NCBI GenBank assembly: GCA_023957125.1
Contig: JAMLHL010000009.1
Location: 1-64,000 of the forward strand
DNA from: Chitinophagaceae bacterium
Lineage (GTDB): Bacteria > Bacteroidota > Bacteroidia > Chitinophagales > Chitinophagaceae
Direction of reading: 5' to 3'
DNA length: 64,000 nucleotides
The position numbers and the translations under genes are program-made. The notes beneath the pieces were generated by a model. It worked only from the letters and a program-made list of their open reading frames with translations. It made no database searches and was not told the origin of the DNA. Below, one piece after another: positions 36,176 to 45,190 of the stretch; positions within the stretch are counted from its first letter, which is position 1, and each line of letters opens with the position of its first letter.

Positions 36176-38014
36176 ATGCCGGTAATAAGCGTTCATGATA
36201 AGCAATTCGGCCCTTTTGTTAAAGAAAAAGAAATTACTATAAAACGGCTCATTTTTATACTTGGATGGCTCTGTTTTTATACTTCGGTAACGGCTCAGTA
36301 TTATTTGCGGGGTGAAATCAGGGACGGGAAAGATACGCCGCTGCAAAACGTAAAGATCATTCTTCATTCCACGGGTTACCTTCATTCCAGCGGGGTGGGA
36401 GGCGCTTTTGGTATTCCGTCCGCCCTGCCTTCCGATAGTATCAGCCTTTCCCTCGACGGCTATGAACCCCTTTCCATGAGGGTAAATACCAGCCAGTATC
36501 AGAAGATAACGATGAAGATGCTGCCTTATATGGCCAGTCTCCAGAAACATTATCTCCTGTCGCTCACCACCAATCCGGTATTGCCGTCGGAACGAAAATT
36601 ATTTGTGGCAGATGAAACCTACAGCGCATTAGTGGAAAATGGCTTTGTGAAAACGGAAGGTGATCCTGTTACCGGGATCACTCCCAACGTCAACCGCGCG
36701 TCCTATAGTAACATCAGGCGATTCATCAATATGAACAGCATGGTGCCTGAGGATGCTGTGCGTATTGAAGAGATGCTGAACTATTTTAATTTTAATTATA
36801 ATGAGCCGGGGGGCGACAGTATTTTTTCCGTGCGTTCCCAATTAAGCTCCTGCCCGTGGAACGATGAACATAAGTTGCTGTTTGTACAGATGTCTTCCAA
36901 AAAACTGGATATGGATAATATTCCTCCCAGTAACCTGGTTTTTTTAATAGACGTTTCCGGATCAATGGACATGCCTAACCGCCTACCGCTGCTCAAATCA
37001 GCCTTCAGAAAATTAGTGGCAAATCTTCGCGCCGTGGATACCGTCTCCATCGTTGTGTATGGTGGCGTTACAGGGATAATGCTGCCGCCGACCAGTGGTG
37101 AGGAGAAGAAAAAAATCTTACAGGCCATAGAAGATCTTGCCGCGGGCGGGTTTACACCCGGTGAGGCAGGGATACGCCAGGCATACCGGTTGGCACATAA
37201 CACCTTCATAGAAGATGGCAATAACCGGGTGATACTGGCTACGGATGGCGACTTTAATGTGGGGATTTCCGGCGAACAGGAACTGGAAAGCCTGATCCTT
37301 AGTATGAAAAAGGGAGGAATATACCTGACGTGTCTGGGGGTGGGGATGGGAAATTATAAAGATTCTAAAATAGAGGCCCTTGCTAAAAAGGGCAACGGCA
37401 ATTTTGCCTATCTCGATGATGAAAAAGAGGGGGAGAAGGTACTGGTGAAGGAGCTGACGCAAACTTTGTATGCGGTGGCGGATAATGTATCCCTGAATCT
37501 TCATTTCAATGACACCACCATCAGCGCTTACCGGTTGATCGGTTTTGATAATAAGAAAACGGCATTGGAAGATTCTACCAGCGCTTTGGAAGGAGGGGAG
37601 ATCGGCTCCGGTCATTCTATGATGGCCGTATTTGAGATTGTTCCCGCAAAGGACCAGTTAAAAAGAGGATCTGAAAAGTATGCGCAGTCACTGGCAACCG
37701 TCACCATTCATTATTCTCTGCCGGGCAGCAAAGAAGTATTGAGGCAGCAATACGAATGTGTAAATAATTATAAGCCTTTGCCCCAACTGGATCCTTCTTT
37801 CAGTTTTGCCACCAGCGTTTGCATGTTTGGCGGATTTCTCCACAGCTCGCCCTATCTTAAAAGTGCTACCTGGGATGATGTGATCAATCTTGCCAGGTCT
37901 TCCATGGATGTGAATGATCCATTGTGTGTGGATTATCTTGATATGGTGTTGAAAGCCCGGAAGATATACGAACCATCCATGAGAAAAAAAAGAAGGATCA
38001 AACGAAAGAGATAG
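36176..38014 (+). CDS. VWA-domain protein (YfbK-like) with carboxypeptidase-regulatory-like N-terminus
   Basis: 612 residues. A hydrophobic signal begins only at about residue 22 (LIFILGWLCFYTSVTAQ), so the true start may lie downstream of the ATG used here, although no better ATG is visible. A short beta domain follows (about 42-125), then the VWF_N motif (PEDAVRIEEMLNYFNFNY), the von Willebrand A domain with its metal site DVSGSM near residue 262, and a C-terminal DUF3520-type part. Function unknown; probably protein or ligand binding in the envelope. Confidence 0.88.
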   Translation: MPVISVHDKQFGPFVKEKEITIKRLIFILGWLCFYTSVTAQYYLRGEIRDGKDTPLQNVKIILHSTGYLHSSGVGGAFGIPSALPSDSISLSLDGYEPLSMRVNTSQYQKITMKMLPYMASLQKHYLLSLTTNPVLPSERKLFVADETYSALVENGFVKTEGDPVTGITPNVNRASYSNIRRFINMNSMVPEDAVRIEEMLNYFNFNYNEPGGDSIFSVRSQLSSCPWNDEHKLLFVQMSSKKLDMDNIPPSNLVFLIDVSGSMDMPNRLPLLKSAFRKLVANLRAVDTVSIVVYGGVTGIMLPPTSGEEKKKILQAIEDLAAGGFTPGEAGIRQAYRLAHNTFIEDGNNRVILATDGDFNVGISGEQELESLILSMKKGGIYLTCLGVGMGNYKDSKIEALAKKGNGNFAYLDDEKEGEKVLVKELTQTLYAVADNVSLNLHFNDTTISAYRLIGFDNKKTALEDSTSALEGGEIGSGHSMMAVFEIVPAKDQLKRGSEKYAQSLATVTIHYSLPGSKEVLRQQYECVNNYKPLPQLDPSFSFATSVCMFGGFLHSSPYLKSATWDDVINLARSSMDVNDPLCVDYLDMVLKARKIYEPSMRKKRRIKRKR

Positions 38015-38106
38015 CTCCGCCTGTTACGGACAATACCGGGGATCAAACTTGTCATAAATTTCCTTTCCGGGTAAGTATAAATAACGGCAGGCATGAAAAA
38101 TTTATG

Positions 38107-38114
38107 TAGGTTTG
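38107..38114 (+). promoter_or_regulatory. Predicted -7 box (TAGGTTTG) for the ABC ATPase gene
   Basis: TAGGTTTG matches TAnnTTTG, 23 bp before the ATG at 38138. The -33 element is not clear. Confidence 0.35.
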
Positions 38115-38137
38115 TTTGAAACAATCCTTGAAGTGGT

Positions 38138-38845
38138 ATGATGAACAGTATCATTCATCTGGAGAATATCAGGAAGAGCTATTTCCTGGGCAAACAGGAA
38201 TTGCAGGTTTTGAAGGGTATTTCGCTCAGTATAAAAAAAAATGAATTTGTGGCTTTAATGGGACCTTCCGGTTCGGGAAAAAGCACCCTCATGAATATCC
38301 TGGGTTGTTTGGATACCCCTACCGGGGGAGATTATTATCTGAATGGCCAGCGAGTGAGTGAAATGCAGGATAATGAGCTGGCGGACGTACGCAACCGGGA
38401 AATTGGTTTTGTTTTTCAGCAGTTTAACCTGCTGCCGCGGTTGTCGGCTCTCGAAAACGTAGCGCTTCCGCTTATTTACTCCGGTATCCCCAAAAAACAG
38501 CGAATGGAAATGTCCATGGCCGTGCTGGAGCAGGTGGATCTTTCCGACCGGAGCCATCACCGGCCCAATGAATTGAGCGGAGGACAGTGCCAGCGGGTGG
38601 CGATAGCGCGGGCCCTGGTAAACAACCCCTCCCTGTTACTGGCTGATGAACCTACGGGCAACCTTGATACCAAGACCTCCTATGAGATCATGCATATCTT
38701 TGATAAGATACATGAAGCCGGGAACACCATCGTGCTGGTAACGCATGAAGAGGATATTGCACAGTACGCAAAACGTATCATCCGTCTGAGAGATGGCGTT
38801 ATAGAAACGGATAAAAGAACGCTGGAAATTGCACCGGCGGAATAA
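38138..38845 (+). CDS. ABC transporter ATP-binding protein (MacB/LolD type)
   Basis: 235 residues. Walker [11 protein letters not shown]-loop [13 protein letters not shown], signature [15 protein letters not shown], Walker [13 protein letters not shown] and switch VTHEED are all intact. The NxLPL and [10 protein letters not shown] region and the short length place it with the MacB/LolD/FtsE group, which work with FtsX-like permeases. No such permease is next to it, so its partner is encoded elsewhere. Confidence 0.93.
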   Translation: MMNSIIHLENIRKSYFLGKQELQVLKGISLSIKKNEFVALMGPSGSGKSTLMNILGCLDTPTGGDYYLNGQRVSEMQDNELADVRNREIGFVFQQFNLLPRLSALENVALPLIYSGIPKKQRMEMSMAVLEQVDLSDRSHHRPNELSGGQCQRVAIARALVNNPSLLLADEPTGNLDTKTSYEIMHIFDKIHEAGNTIVLVTHEEDIAQYAKRIIRLRDGVIETDKRTLEIAPAE

Positions 38846-38896
38846 TCCCGGGTTGCTCCCCGTTTTATTCAAAAAGTCAAATTCACACAGAGGGTT

Positions 38897-39460
38897 ATGG
38901 CTGTCAAAATATATACAAAAACCGGCGATAAGGGCACAACGGCTTTGATTGGAGGTGCTAAGGTGCCGAAATCACATTTGCGGATTGAAGCCTACGGTAC
39001 GGTGGACGAGCTGAATTCAAATATCGGCCTATGTAAAGACCTGCTTACGGATGAGGATAGCCGAAGAATGTTGCAGGATATCCAGAGAGAACTGTTTTCC
39101 ATTGGCGCGGCGCTGGCCTGCGATCCTGCCAGAGAAACCAAGATGTTTGTTCCGGAGATCCGGGGATCTGATGTCAGTGCCCTGGAAGGGGAAATAGACC
39201 GCATGGAGGAGACGCTTCCGCCGTTGAAGAATTTTATCCTGCCGGGTGGGCATCCGGCCGTATCCATGTTGCATCTTGCCCGTTGTGTTTGTCGCAGGGC
39301 GGAAAGGTGCTGTGTCCGGCTAATGGAAGAAGGAGAAAAAGTTGAACCGCTTATTTTGATGTATCTCAACCGCCTGAGTGATTACCTGTTTGTGCTGGCG
39401 CGATATACCGCCCGGTTGTTACAGGTGGACGACATTCTCTGGCAACCCCGGGTTCAATAA
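38897..39460 (+). CDS. Cob(I)alamin adenosyltransferase, PduO type
   Basis: 187 residues. The ATP site is in YTKTGDKGTTALIGG, with RIEAYGTVDELNSNIG and the C-terminal CRRAERCCVRL motif. It adds the adenosyl group to cob(I)alamin to make coenzyme B12. The gene is 51 bp after the ABC ATPase and may be co-transcribed. Confidence 0.93.
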   Translation: MAVKIYTKTGDKGTTALIGGAKVPKSHLRIEAYGTVDELNSNIGLCKDLLTDEDSRRMLQDIQRELFSIGAALACDPARETKMFVPEIRGSDVSALEGEIDRMEETLPPLKNFILPGGHPAVSMLHLARCVCRRAERCCVRLMEEGEKVEPLILMYLNRLSDYLFVLARYTARLLQVDDILWQPRVQ

Positions 39461-39711
39461 AATGTTGCCATCGGCCGGCTGTATGCAACCCAGCCCGGCG
39501 TTTAGAATGGGTTTTGATCGGATAACCGGGTTCCAAAAATCGAAGATTAGCGGTCGCCTGCCGAAGAAACTCCGCCGCTTGTCGAATAAATGCCGTTCAG
39601 GTATATCTCAATTTTATTTTTGTTACCGGAATCCTGTTTCTATGATCATATAGATAATATGATCCGGTTTAAGATCGGAAAAGCCTTTTTGTTTCAGTTA
39701 AACTTTGTGTA

Positions 39712-40317
39712 ATGAAAAAGCTTTTACTCTTTGGATTCGTCTTAAGCCTGTCATTTTCCTTTCTGCCGATACAGGCGCAGGTGATAGACAAGACCATTAA
39801 TTACCCCGAAAAACCAACCCAGTTTGCAGTAAATATTCAGGGCAGTTATAATGGCTTTTCTTATCCCGCTACTTTGGGTGCAGGACTTGATCTGAAACTG
39901 ATGTTGCATGCACAACGAAATGCGGATGCTTTTAACCAGTATGTTTTTACGGCAAAAGGTACCCATACCATGCCAACGGATGGTCCCTTATGGGGGTCGT
40001 TTGATGATGGCAAGTATAATAATATGAGCGCTATTATTATTATGGGGGGATACCGTTTTAATTTTGGCGCCCCTTATTATCTGCATAAAAATTTCAAAAG
40101 AGAAACGGGTGGATGGTTCCTGGAGATGGATGCCGGTGGCGCTCATTACAGGTATTCTAAAACAAAAATCCGGCCGGTGATCTCCACCTCGGTGGGATGC
40201 GCCGTAGCGCCTCATCTGGATATCCTGGGCTCTTACACCTATTCGGGTACCTGGCTCACCAGTGAGCGGAAGTTTCCACTGGCGGTTTTCGGCCTGGGCG
40301 CCCAGTATAAATTTTAG
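39712..40317 (+). CDS. Predicted outer-membrane beta-barrel protein, unknown function
   Basis: 201 residues. Signal peptide to about residue 22 (FLPIQAQ). The rest is made of alternating strands rich in Tyr, Phe and Gly, ending in a strand with aromatic terminal residue (LGAQYKF), as in small barrels. No specific family recognised. It stands alone; no gene is seen in the 251 bp before it. Confidence 0.75.
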   Translation: MKKLLLFGFVLSLSFSFLPIQAQVIDKTINYPEKPTQFAVNIQGSYNGFSYPATLGAGLDLKLMLHAQRNADAFNQYVFTAKGTHTMPTDGPLWGSFDDGKYNNMSAIIIMGGYRFNFGAPYYLHKNFKRETGGWFLEMDAGGAHYRYSKTKIRPVISTSVGCAVAPHLDILGSYTYSGTWLTSERKFPLAVFGLGAQYKF

Positions 40318-40348
40318 CAATAAGCATACTAATCTTCGGAACGGATAG

Positions 40349-40385
40349 TTTCTATTTGTTTCTTTACTACTTTAGCAAATAGAAA
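40349..40385. repeat. Inverted repeat upstream of the DUF1080 gene
   Basis: Perfect 10-bp arms TTTCTATTTG (40349-40358) and CAAATAGAAA (40376-40385), 17-base loop. It lies 31 bp after the barrel gene stop and 13 bp before the next ATG. It could terminate the barrel transcript or serve as an operator for the next gene. Confidence 0.5.
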
Positions 40386-40398
40386 ATCAATAAACCGT

Positions 40399-41361
40399 AT
40401 GAAGTATATTTTAAAAACCCTGTTCGTTCCGGTTGTCTTCTTTGTGTCGGCAACATTATCCATTGCTAAAACCTTTGAACCGCCTGTTTTGCTGCAGGAG
40501 CCTGATCCTGCTATCCAGGGGAGATGGGATATCACGATTGAAGACGGTGCAAAAAAATTTCCTGCCTGGCTGGAAGTGTATCATTCCGGTCATAAAAGGC
40601 TGGTAGGTCAGTATGTAGGTATTACAGGCAGTGCACGTCCTGTTTCGATCGTTCATTTTGATAATGGAAAGATCAGTTTCACCCTGCCCCCGCAATGGGA
40701 ACTGGAAGATCATGATCTTGTTTTTGAAGGGATACTCCGGGAAGAAACCATTACCGGTACGATGATAGCTGCCAATGGGCAAACATATAACTGGACGGCC
40801 CGCCGGGCGCCACTGTTGCTCAGGGATAAAGCGCCGGTTTGGGGTAGCCCGATCCGGTTGTTTAACGGGAAAGATCTAACGGGCTGGAAAGCGTTGGGTG
40901 AAAATCAATGGGTGGTTGAAAATGGTGTGTTGAAAAGTCCGCATTCCGGTTCTAATCTGATCACCGAAAATAAATTTGTGGATTTTAAGTTGCACATTGA
41001 ATTTCGTTGCCCCACAGGCAGCAATAGCGGCGTGTATTTACGCGGGCGTTACGAAGTGCAGATAGAAGACAGTAAAGGAAAACAGCCTCAGAAAGATCTT
41101 TTAGGTGCTGTATATGGCTTTCTTACCCCCAACGAAATGGCGGCAAAAGCTGCCGATGAATGGCAGACTTACGACATCACGCTGGTAGGAAGAAGAATTA
41201 CCGTGGTGCTCAACGGGAAAAAAATAATATGCGACCAGACCATCCCCGGAATTACCGGTGGAGCGCTCGATAGTAATGAGGGAGAGCCGGGCCCCTTGTA
41301 TATTCAAGGCGACCATGGACCCATAGCGTATAGAAATATAGTGTTAACGCCTGCAAAATAG
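40399..41361 (+). CDS. DUF1080 (3-keto-disaccharide hydrolase-like) secreted protein with extra N-terminal domain
   Basis: 320 residues. N-terminal signal (about 1-22). Residues 35-135 form a beta domain (IQGRWDITIEDG, LVGQYVGITGSARPV) often found ahead of DUF1080 in Bacteroidota. The DUF1080 domain starts at about 150 with LFNGKDLTGWKALG and continues through GSNSGVYLRGRYEVQI and EWQTYDITLVGRRI, to GPLYIQGDHGPIAYRNI. The fold is a concanavalin-like jelly roll; some members cleave 3-keto-glucosides. Confidence 0.9.
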   Translation: MKYILKTLFVPVVFFVSATLSIAKTFEPPVLLQEPDPAIQGRWDITIEDGAKKFPAWLEVYHSGHKRLVGQYVGITGSARPVSIVHFDNGKISFTLPPQWELEDHDLVFEGILREETITGTMIAANGQTYNWTARRAPLLLRDKAPVWGSPIRLFNGKDLTGWKALGENQWVVENGVLKSPHSGSNLITENKFVDFKLHIEFRCPTGSNSGVYLRGRYEVQIEDSKGKQPQKDLLGAVYGFLTPNEMAAKAADEWQTYDITLVGRRITVVLNGKKIICDQTIPGITGGALDSNEGEPGPLYIQGDHGPIAYRNIVLTPAK

Positions 41362-41756
41362 GATTAGGGAGGATATAATATACTGATAACGTCGAATGCG
41401 AATACAATGCGGAATTATGAAGGTGATAAGGCGAGCCGGGGCCGGGGTTAACACATGACTTATCTACCGAAGTGAGAAAAGCAGAGGAAAAGAGCGGCAG
41501 GTCCGGCGATGCCCTGCCCGGCTGCGAAACCTGTGCCAGGAGGAAGGTGCAGGTTTTAAATGATTGGAGACCTATTTACTTTTTTTGAAAGTGGTTTTGA
41601 TGGAGAGGCTTGCTTTAATTTCATTTGATGTTTTTTTCGCCTTGTTACAAATTGTCCAATACAAACTGCCTGCAATAGTCTTTGATATATTGCCTACTTA
41701 CCATTTCTTTTATTTCTTGTTCCGATTTCATTTTATTTTAATTTATGAATGATTAA
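41362..41756. other. Gap with only short remnants
   Basis: No clear gene. On the minus strand, 26 bp after the arsR stop, a 28-codon frame (41645-41731) begins with MKSEQEIKEMV, which resembles the start of an arsenite methyltransferase, then loses resemblance and stops. Further on is a second frame with EIKASLSIKTTFKKSK before a stop. These may be leftovers of deleted genes downstream of arsR. Confidence 0.35.
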
Positions 41757-42083
41757 TTAGCAGCAATTCTGTTTGGTAACCATCGTGAGGATCTTTGCAA
41801 AATAGTTTTTGATGATTTCAAATGTGTTTTCATCAATACAGTAACAAATGGCGTTCCCTTCAATATTTCCTTTTATCAATCCCGCATTTCTGAGTTCTTT
41901 CAAGTGTTGCGAAACGGTTGGCTGTGCAAGCGGCAATTCGTTTACAATGTCGCCACAAATGCAGGCATTCACTTTTAGTAAATGTTCGATGATAGCAATT
42001 CTTGCAGGATGACCTAATGCTTTGGCAATGGTAGCAATTTGGTTTTGCTTATCTGTAAAATGGTCTGTTTTTGTTGCTCCCAT
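41757..42083 (-). CDS. arsR: ArsR/SmtB-family metalloregulator
   Basis: 108 residues from the ATG at 42083. An in-frame TTG at 42110 is possible but less likely. Winged-helix core: AKALGHPARIAIIEHLL, a CICGDIV metal-type motif (Cys-x-Cys), recognition helix in QPTVSQHLKELRNAGLI, and a C-terminal QNCC. The thiols suggest sensing of arsenite or a related thiophilic ion. No arsenite efflux or reductase gene adjoins it here. Confidence 0.88.
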   Translation of the reverse strand: MGATKTDHFTDKQNQIATIAKALGHPARIAIIEHLLKVNACICGDIVNELPLAQPTVSQHLKELRNAGLIKGNIEGNAICYCIDENTFEIIKNYFAKILTMVTKQNCC

Positions 42084-42231
42084 TGTGCTTTGATTATTTA
42101 AACATTGCAATATTACGATAAATAGTCAAATCACGTATCAATCGAATAAAAAGGCGCCACATTTTTCCCTGAACTTTTAAAGATCGCCGGTATTATAAAA
42201 GTCTTCACATCAGCTTCATCAGGATATTTTA

Positions 42232-42263
42232 TTTGGTGCTTTGGTGGTTAACCTGTACTTTTG
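42232..42263 (+). promoter_or_regulatory. Promoter of the RRM gene with a long leader
   Basis: TTTG (42232-42235), 20 bases, TACTTTTG (42256-42263): an exact fit to the Bacteroidota consensus. The predicted start of transcription near 42269 leaves about 130 nucleotides of leader before the ATG at 42400. The last 65 bases of the leader are strongly pyrimidine-rich. Confidence 0.65.
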
Positions 42264-42399
42264 CATCGTTAGATAAATACGTCATCATTCAGTCTGGATC
42301 AGCAACGATTCTTACTTCGCAAATCAGTAACAGTTATTTCTTCTCTTTTCTTTGTGCTGCTGTTTTTATCACATTATTTTATTTTATTAAAGTTTTTTT

Positions 42400-42669
42400 A
42401 TGAACATGTATGTTTCTAATCTGGGCTTCCATACCAGTGATGAAGACCTGAAACAATTATTTGAATCTTTTGGGATGGTTTCGTCCGCTAAAGTTATTAC
42501 GGATCGCGATACAGGCAACAGCCGCGGCTTTGGTTTTGTAGAGATGCAATCTGCCGACGAAGCCAATCGTGCGATGGATAAACTGAATGGAAAAGAAGTG
42601 GAAGGGAGAGCAATTTCTGTGTCTGTAGCCAGGGAAAGAGAAAGGCGCACTGATAACAGGAGGTGGTAA
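42400..42669 (+). CDS. RRM-domain RNA-binding protein
   Basis: 89 residues. One RNA recognition motif: RNP2 in MYVSNLGF, RNP1 in RGFGFVEM, and the usual LNGKEVEGR turn. The tail is basic (RERERRTDNRRW). Small RRM proteins of this kind in Bacteroidota and cyanobacteria bind single-stranded RNA and are often cold-induced. It is a single-gene unit with its own promoter and terminator. Confidence 0.93.
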   Translation: MNMYVSNLGFHTSDEDLKQLFESFGMVSSAKVITDRDTGNSRGFGFVEMQSADEANRAMDKLNGKEVEGRAISVSVARERERRTDNRRW

Positions 42670-42683
42670 ACCCACATTATAGT

Positions 42684-42718
42684 ACGGGAAATAGCTTCAC
42701 GGTTATTTCCCGTTTTTA
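42684..42718 (+). terminator. Rho-independent terminator of the RRM gene
   Basis: Stem ACGGGAAATA (42684-42693) and TATTTCCCGT (42704-42713), 10 bp perfect, followed by TTTT. It begins 15 bp after the stop codon. Confidence 0.85.
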
Positions 42719-42829
42719 TACCGTTTACTCCCGGTTCGCTGTAACAGCACCAGGCGCTTCAGAAGCTAACGCATCTTGCCTGCTACACTATATAGCAACT
42801 AAAAAGTTTCAATAAAATCTTTGGCATAA

Positions 42830-43903
42830 ATGTTTACGTCCGTAATCACCGGCACAGGAGCCTATATTCCCGATGCGATTCGTTCCAACGAAGATTTTCT
42901 CAATAACGTATTCTATAAGGAAAACGGATCACGCATTGAAACGCCACCTGATCTCATCGTAGAAAAATTCAGCAAGATCACAGGCATCCGTCAGCGGCGT
43001 TATGCCTCAGACGCCTTTAGGGCATCCGGTATGGCCGCCGAAGCAGGCAGGCAGGCTCTGTTGGATAGCGGTATTGATCCCGAAACACTTGATCAGATCA
43101 TCATAGCGCACAATTTTGGTGACATCGCCGGCAACAGTTGCCGATCTCAAACGGTGCCTTCCCTGGCAAGCCGGGTGAAACATCACTTAGGTATCCGGCG
43201 ACCTGAATGCATCGGGTACGACATCCTCTTCGGCTGTCCGGGTTGGGTACAGTTGCTCATCCAGTCTGAAGCCTATTTTAAAGCCGGCATGGCAAAACGG
43301 GTGTTGCTGATCGGTACGGAAACATTGTCCAGGGTGATTGACCCGGCCGACCGGGATAGCATGATCTTTGCCGATGGCGCCGGAGCCTGTGTATTGGAAT
43401 ATATGGAAACCGGCAACAGCGGCCCCGGTATTCTCGGCACGCATGCCCAAACGCACAGTATGCAGGAAGTCAATTACATTTATTTAGCCCATTCAAATAA
43501 TCCCAATGCGGCAAACGGCGAATTATACTTAAAGATGAAGGGACGAAAAGTCTATGAATATGCCTTAACACATGTTCCCATAGCAATAAAAAACTGTCTT
43601 GAAAGCTGCAATGTTCCTATTACGGACGTAAGTAAGATATTTCTTCATCAGGCTAATGAAAAGATGGATGAAGAAATTGTGAAGCGGCTATACAACCTTT
43701 ATGGTATAGCCGAAACACCTCCATGCGTTATGCCTATGAACATCCAGTGGTTAGGCAACAGTTCTGTTGCCACCGTGCCCACGCTTTATCACATGGTGTG
43801 CAAAGGAGAGATTCCCGGTCATAGCGTTTCGCCGGGAAATGTAATCGTATTCGCATCCGTGGGAGCCGGCATGAACATCAATGCTGTCTGCTACAGGGTA
43901 TAG
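42830..43903 (+). CDS. 3-oxoacyl-ACP synthase III (FabH)-like ketosynthase
   Basis: 357 residues. Thiolase fold with the catalytic triad Cys136 (LFGCPGWVQ), His in FLHQANEKMDE and Asn in WLGNSSVATVP. It is longer than housekeeping FabH (about 320) and has an insertion around residues 25-45, so it may be one of the secondary FabH-like enzymes that make modified lipids or other acyl products. No fatty acid synthesis genes are next to it. Confidence 0.88.
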   Translation: MFTSVITGTGAYIPDAIRSNEDFLNNVFYKENGSRIETPPDLIVEKFSKITGIRQRRYASDAFRASGMAAEAGRQALLDSGIDPETLDQIIIAHNFGDIAGNSCRSQTVPSLASRVKHHLGIRRPECIGYDILFGCPGWVQLLIQSEAYFKAGMAKRVLLIGTETLSRVIDPADRDSMIFADGAGACVLEYMETGNSGPGILGTHAQTHSMQEVNYIYLAHSNNPNAANGELYLKMKGRKVYEYALTHVPIAIKNCLESCNVPITDVSKIFLHQANEKMDEEIVKRLYNLYGIAETPPCVMPMNIQWLGNSSVATVPTLYHMVCKGEIPGHSVSPGNVIVFASVGAGMNINAVCYRV

Positions 43904-44221
43904 GGGTTATATATGTTCTGAAAATTCCGGCAGTATTGCACGATGGGGTCGTGTACGCTCCTTATCCTTTCCCTGCTTTTTTTTCAACGCCGGTAGTTTT
44001 TACAGATTGGAGAAAATTTAATTCCCGAATGGGTTCGTATCCGTTGTCACATACCGCGCTATAAAAGAACGAGTTTAGACAAATATCCGGAGATGACCAG
44101 TCAGTTGCTAAGTGATCTGATGCAGGGGGCTTCAGTCTTTGGCCTTCATTTATAATAGATGAGCTTGTATCACAGGCCTTGACGGAAAGAAAAAACAATA
44201 TCAGTATCGAAAACGGAGGTT
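43904..44221. other. Gap between the FabH-like gene and the regulator
   Basis: About 318 bp without a convincing gene. A minus-strand frame (to 43962) reads like a short lipoprotein (hydrophobic run, then Cys) but has no ATG, GTG or TTG in front of its hydrophobic part, so it is not called. No terminator with a T-run was seen. Confidence 0.4.
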
Positions 44222-44941
44222 TTATAATTTATTAAAATATTGCATCAGGTGGTTTCGCATTTTGTTTCTGAATTCTTCGGGTGTACCATTCTTCAGAACG
44301 TTTAATAATCCTCTGTGAAAAACATAATTATTCTTTTCTGTCATTTCTTCGGCAGTAATCGGGTACAAGCCGCGTGTTCCTTCAAAAATCGGTAGCAGAA
44401 TCTTTTGGAACCTGAGAATAGTATCGTTCCCCGATATCTTATAAAGCATGGAGTGGAATTCAACATCGTATTTAGCATGTTCCTCAATGGTAGCAGCTTT
44501 TTCATCTTTTTCTACAATTTTCTCCAATTTTTCTAAATCAGATTTCGTCTTTCTTAAAAAAAGAAGATCTGCTATCCCGATTTCCAGGACGAGCCTCAGT
44601 TCGATAATATCCTTAATGGTTTTTTTATCCAGCAGCTTCAAATCCACTACTCTTTCCATATTGTAGAGTATGTCCGGATTGGTAATGATCATGCCTCTGT
44701 TTTTCCTGGATTCTATAATCCCCAGCGTCTTAAACCTTGATAAGGCTTCTCTTACGGAGGTTCTGCTAACCCCTAAGGCCTCTGCTATGGCAACTTCTTT
44801 GGGAATTCGGTCTCCCGGACGAAAATCATTGAGTTTGAAATATTCTTGTAGCCTGGACTCAATCTTATCTACCTGAGTTTCAATTTCAATAGGAGAAAGT
44901 TGGTTTAGTGTCTGAGGGCTGGTTCCGTTCACTTCTATCAT
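44222..44941 (-). CDS. FadR/GntR-family regulator with FCD domain
   Basis: 239 residues. N-terminal winged helix with FRPGDRIPKEVAIAEALGVSRTSVREAL in its core, then an all-helical FCD domain (about 110-239) with metal-ligand candidates in DVEFHSMLY and further His residues (FHRGLL, RNHLMQ). FCD regulators sense small carboxylates such as sugar acids. It is divergent from the sialidase-like locus and almost certainly controls it. Its own promoter is TTTA-N19-TACTTTTG on the minus strand (44963-44993). Confidence 0.92.
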   Translation of the reverse strand: MIEVNGTSPQTLNQLSPIEIETQVDKIESRLQEYFKLNDFRPGDRIPKEVAIAEALGVSRTSVREALSRFKTLGIIESRKNRGMIITNPDILYNMERVVDLKLLDKKTIKDIIELRLVLEIGIADLLFLRKTKSDLEKLEKIVEKDEKAATIEEHAKYDVEFHSMLYKISGNDTILRFQKILLPIFEGTRGLYPITAEEMTEKNNYVFHRGLLNVLKNGTPEEFRNKMRNHLMQYFNKL

Positions 44942-44962
44942 TGTGTTTTAAAGATTTGATTG

Positions 44963-44993
44963 CAAAAGTAGTTCTTAGAGTTAAAAGAATAAA
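44963..44993 (-). promoter_or_regulatory. Promoter of the FadR-type regulator gene
   Basis: On the minus strand: TTTA (44990-44993), 19 bases, TACTTTTG (44963-44970). One base off the TTTG -33 consensus, perfect -7. The ATG is 22 bases beyond the box. Confidence 0.55.
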
Positions 44994-45015
44994 GTGAAAT
45001 ATATTAATTTAAATA

Positions 45016-45063
45016 TTTGGTCATTTTTAAAAAAGAAGTATATTTGACATATGTAAGACATAT
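45016..45063 (+). promoter_or_regulatory. Promoter and FadR-type operator of the sialidase-like locus
   Basis: TTTG (45016-45019), 19 bases, TATATTTG (45039-45046): an exact consensus promoter. Three bases downstream comes a perfect inverted repeat ATATGT-AAG-ACATAT (45049-45063), which contains the GT-N3-AC core of FadR-subfamily operators. It covers the expected transcription start, so a bound repressor would block initiation. Confidence 0.65.
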
Positions 45064-45190
45064 AAACTAACATTCTAAAACAACTAATTATGGAAAAAGG
45101 GCTTCAATCAGTAGCTAAAAAAACTACTCCTTTTTGTGTTTATCGGTAAAGCGGTGATTTAATAATACATTTAACCATAAAAAAGTAATA

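Noticed and set aside
41564..41752. 62-codon plus-strand hydrophobic frame near arsR
   Set aside because: Opposite the small remnants downstream of arsR, AT-driven composition, no recognisable membrane family.
43962..44198. Minus-strand frame resembling a short lipoprotein
   Set aside because: The hydrophobic part before the cysteine has no usable start codon in frame, the lipobox is poor (Lys at -2), and no family is recognised.
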